NCBI GenBank assembly: GCA_023052935.1
Contig: CM041292.1
Coordinates: 42,306,139-42,370,138 of the forward strand
DNA: 64,000 nt
Source: Piezodorus guildinii
Lineage: Eukaryota > Arthropoda > Insecta > Hemiptera > Pentatomidae
Direction of reading: 5' to 3'
The translations under genes and the position numbers were made by a program. The notes under the pieces were generated by a model. The model was not told the origin of the DNA, did no database searches, and saw nothing but the letters and a program-made list of their open reading frames with translations. Positions 63,381-64,000 of this stretch are shown piece after piece; positions within the stretch are counted from its first letter, which is position 1, and the number at the start of each line of letters is the position of its first letter.

Positions 63381-64000
63381 ATGGGTAGTCAGTTGTGTGA
63401 AAAATACTTCAATTTTGCTATTTCGTTTTAAACATGTGAGGCGGTCATGAGGGGCTGCTAACATTAACACAAAAGAGATACATTCAACAGAATATGACAA
63501 AGAATAATTATCAATGTAGTGACAATGAATTAAAAAATATTACAGATATAAAAAAATATTATAAATACAAATAATAACTTAATATGTAATAAGATGGTGA
63601 TAAGATTTGGAAGATATGGATTATCATGGATTATAATATGGATTATTTGTCATATTGTCATTTTTATTCATAATATTTTTGTATATCTGTAATCTTTTTA
63701 ATTTCATCATCCCTACATTCATAATTGTTTATCGTCATTTTGTCTTAATAAGAATCTCTCCTGATGTTTACAGACTTAAGAATGGCTCACATGTTCGAGT
63801 TGAAATGTCAGTAAAAATTAAATATTTTTCACATGACACTCCCAATTATTTCTACCTATGATAATTTTAACAGTCAGCCGTCCATCCTCAATATGTATTC
63901 AATATAGATTTTAATTCTAAATTCTTAAAATTTAAATGACTTTAAATATGGTCTTGGGTTCCAGGGATGTTAGATTTCTCTTAGGATGTTATACCCAGTG

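Overview
The window is AT-rich, intron-bearing, repeat-laden animal nuclear DNA. Intron sizes, mariner and Tc1 relics, tRNA-derived SINEs, an RTE-type LINE and arrays of C2H2 zinc-finger genes suggest an insect or close arthropod. A hemipteran is plausible but not proven. No bacterial or viral gene blocks, CRISPR arrays or canonical tRNA genes were seen.

Layout. (1) 1005-17538, minus strand: HYOU1/Grp170, the ER-lumen Hsp70-like chaperone. Fourteen coding exons join in consistent phase (885 codons), with a signal peptide in the first; the C-terminal exon(s) with the ER-retention signal are not found and probably lie left of the window. (2) 17.5-22.9 kb: intergenic repeats. (3) 22919-26941, minus: complete RpS16 in five exons (152 aa). 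(4) 29.1-47.3 kb: three C2H2 zinc-finger genes, at 29129-32708 (minus), 41354-41872 (plus) and 44305-47320 (minus, one frameshift). The two minus-strand genes each begin with a 13-nt coding exon in the same phase. Between the first and second sits a full-length, apparently intact RTE-like LINE (33505-36743, 1002-aa endonuclease/reverse transcriptase) with a perfect 13-bp target-site duplication, itself inside a long inverted-repeat element. (5) 47.3-50.5 kb: intergenic SINEs and a fold-back element. (6) 50885-61663, plus: complete KH/STAR-domain RNA-binding protein of the Sam68/KHDRBS family (7 coding exons, 324 aa).

The most interesting unannotated content is non-coding. Introns 1 and 2 of the KH gene carry four copies of a ~130-nt sequence that folds as hairpin - H box (ATATTA) - hairpin - ACA + 3 nt, with the 3' guide pocket exactly 15 nt upstream of ACA in the copy I measured: an intronic H/ACA snoRNA array. 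A second theme is a family of short fold-back elements flanked by 13-16-bp target-site duplications; several carry a hammerhead-ribozyme-like core (CTGANGA ... GAAACGT[C/T]), as reported for Penelope-like retroelements. Two tRNA-derived SINE families, a ~0.8-1 kb terminal-inverted-repeat family with eight copies or fragments, a hAT-like MITE, an internally deleted mariner and several decayed LINE/Tc1/mariner genes fill most of the remainder.

The genes show no operon-like relation. HYOU1, RpS16 and the KH protein are housekeeping genes; the zinc-finger genes look like recent members of a lineage-specific expansion.
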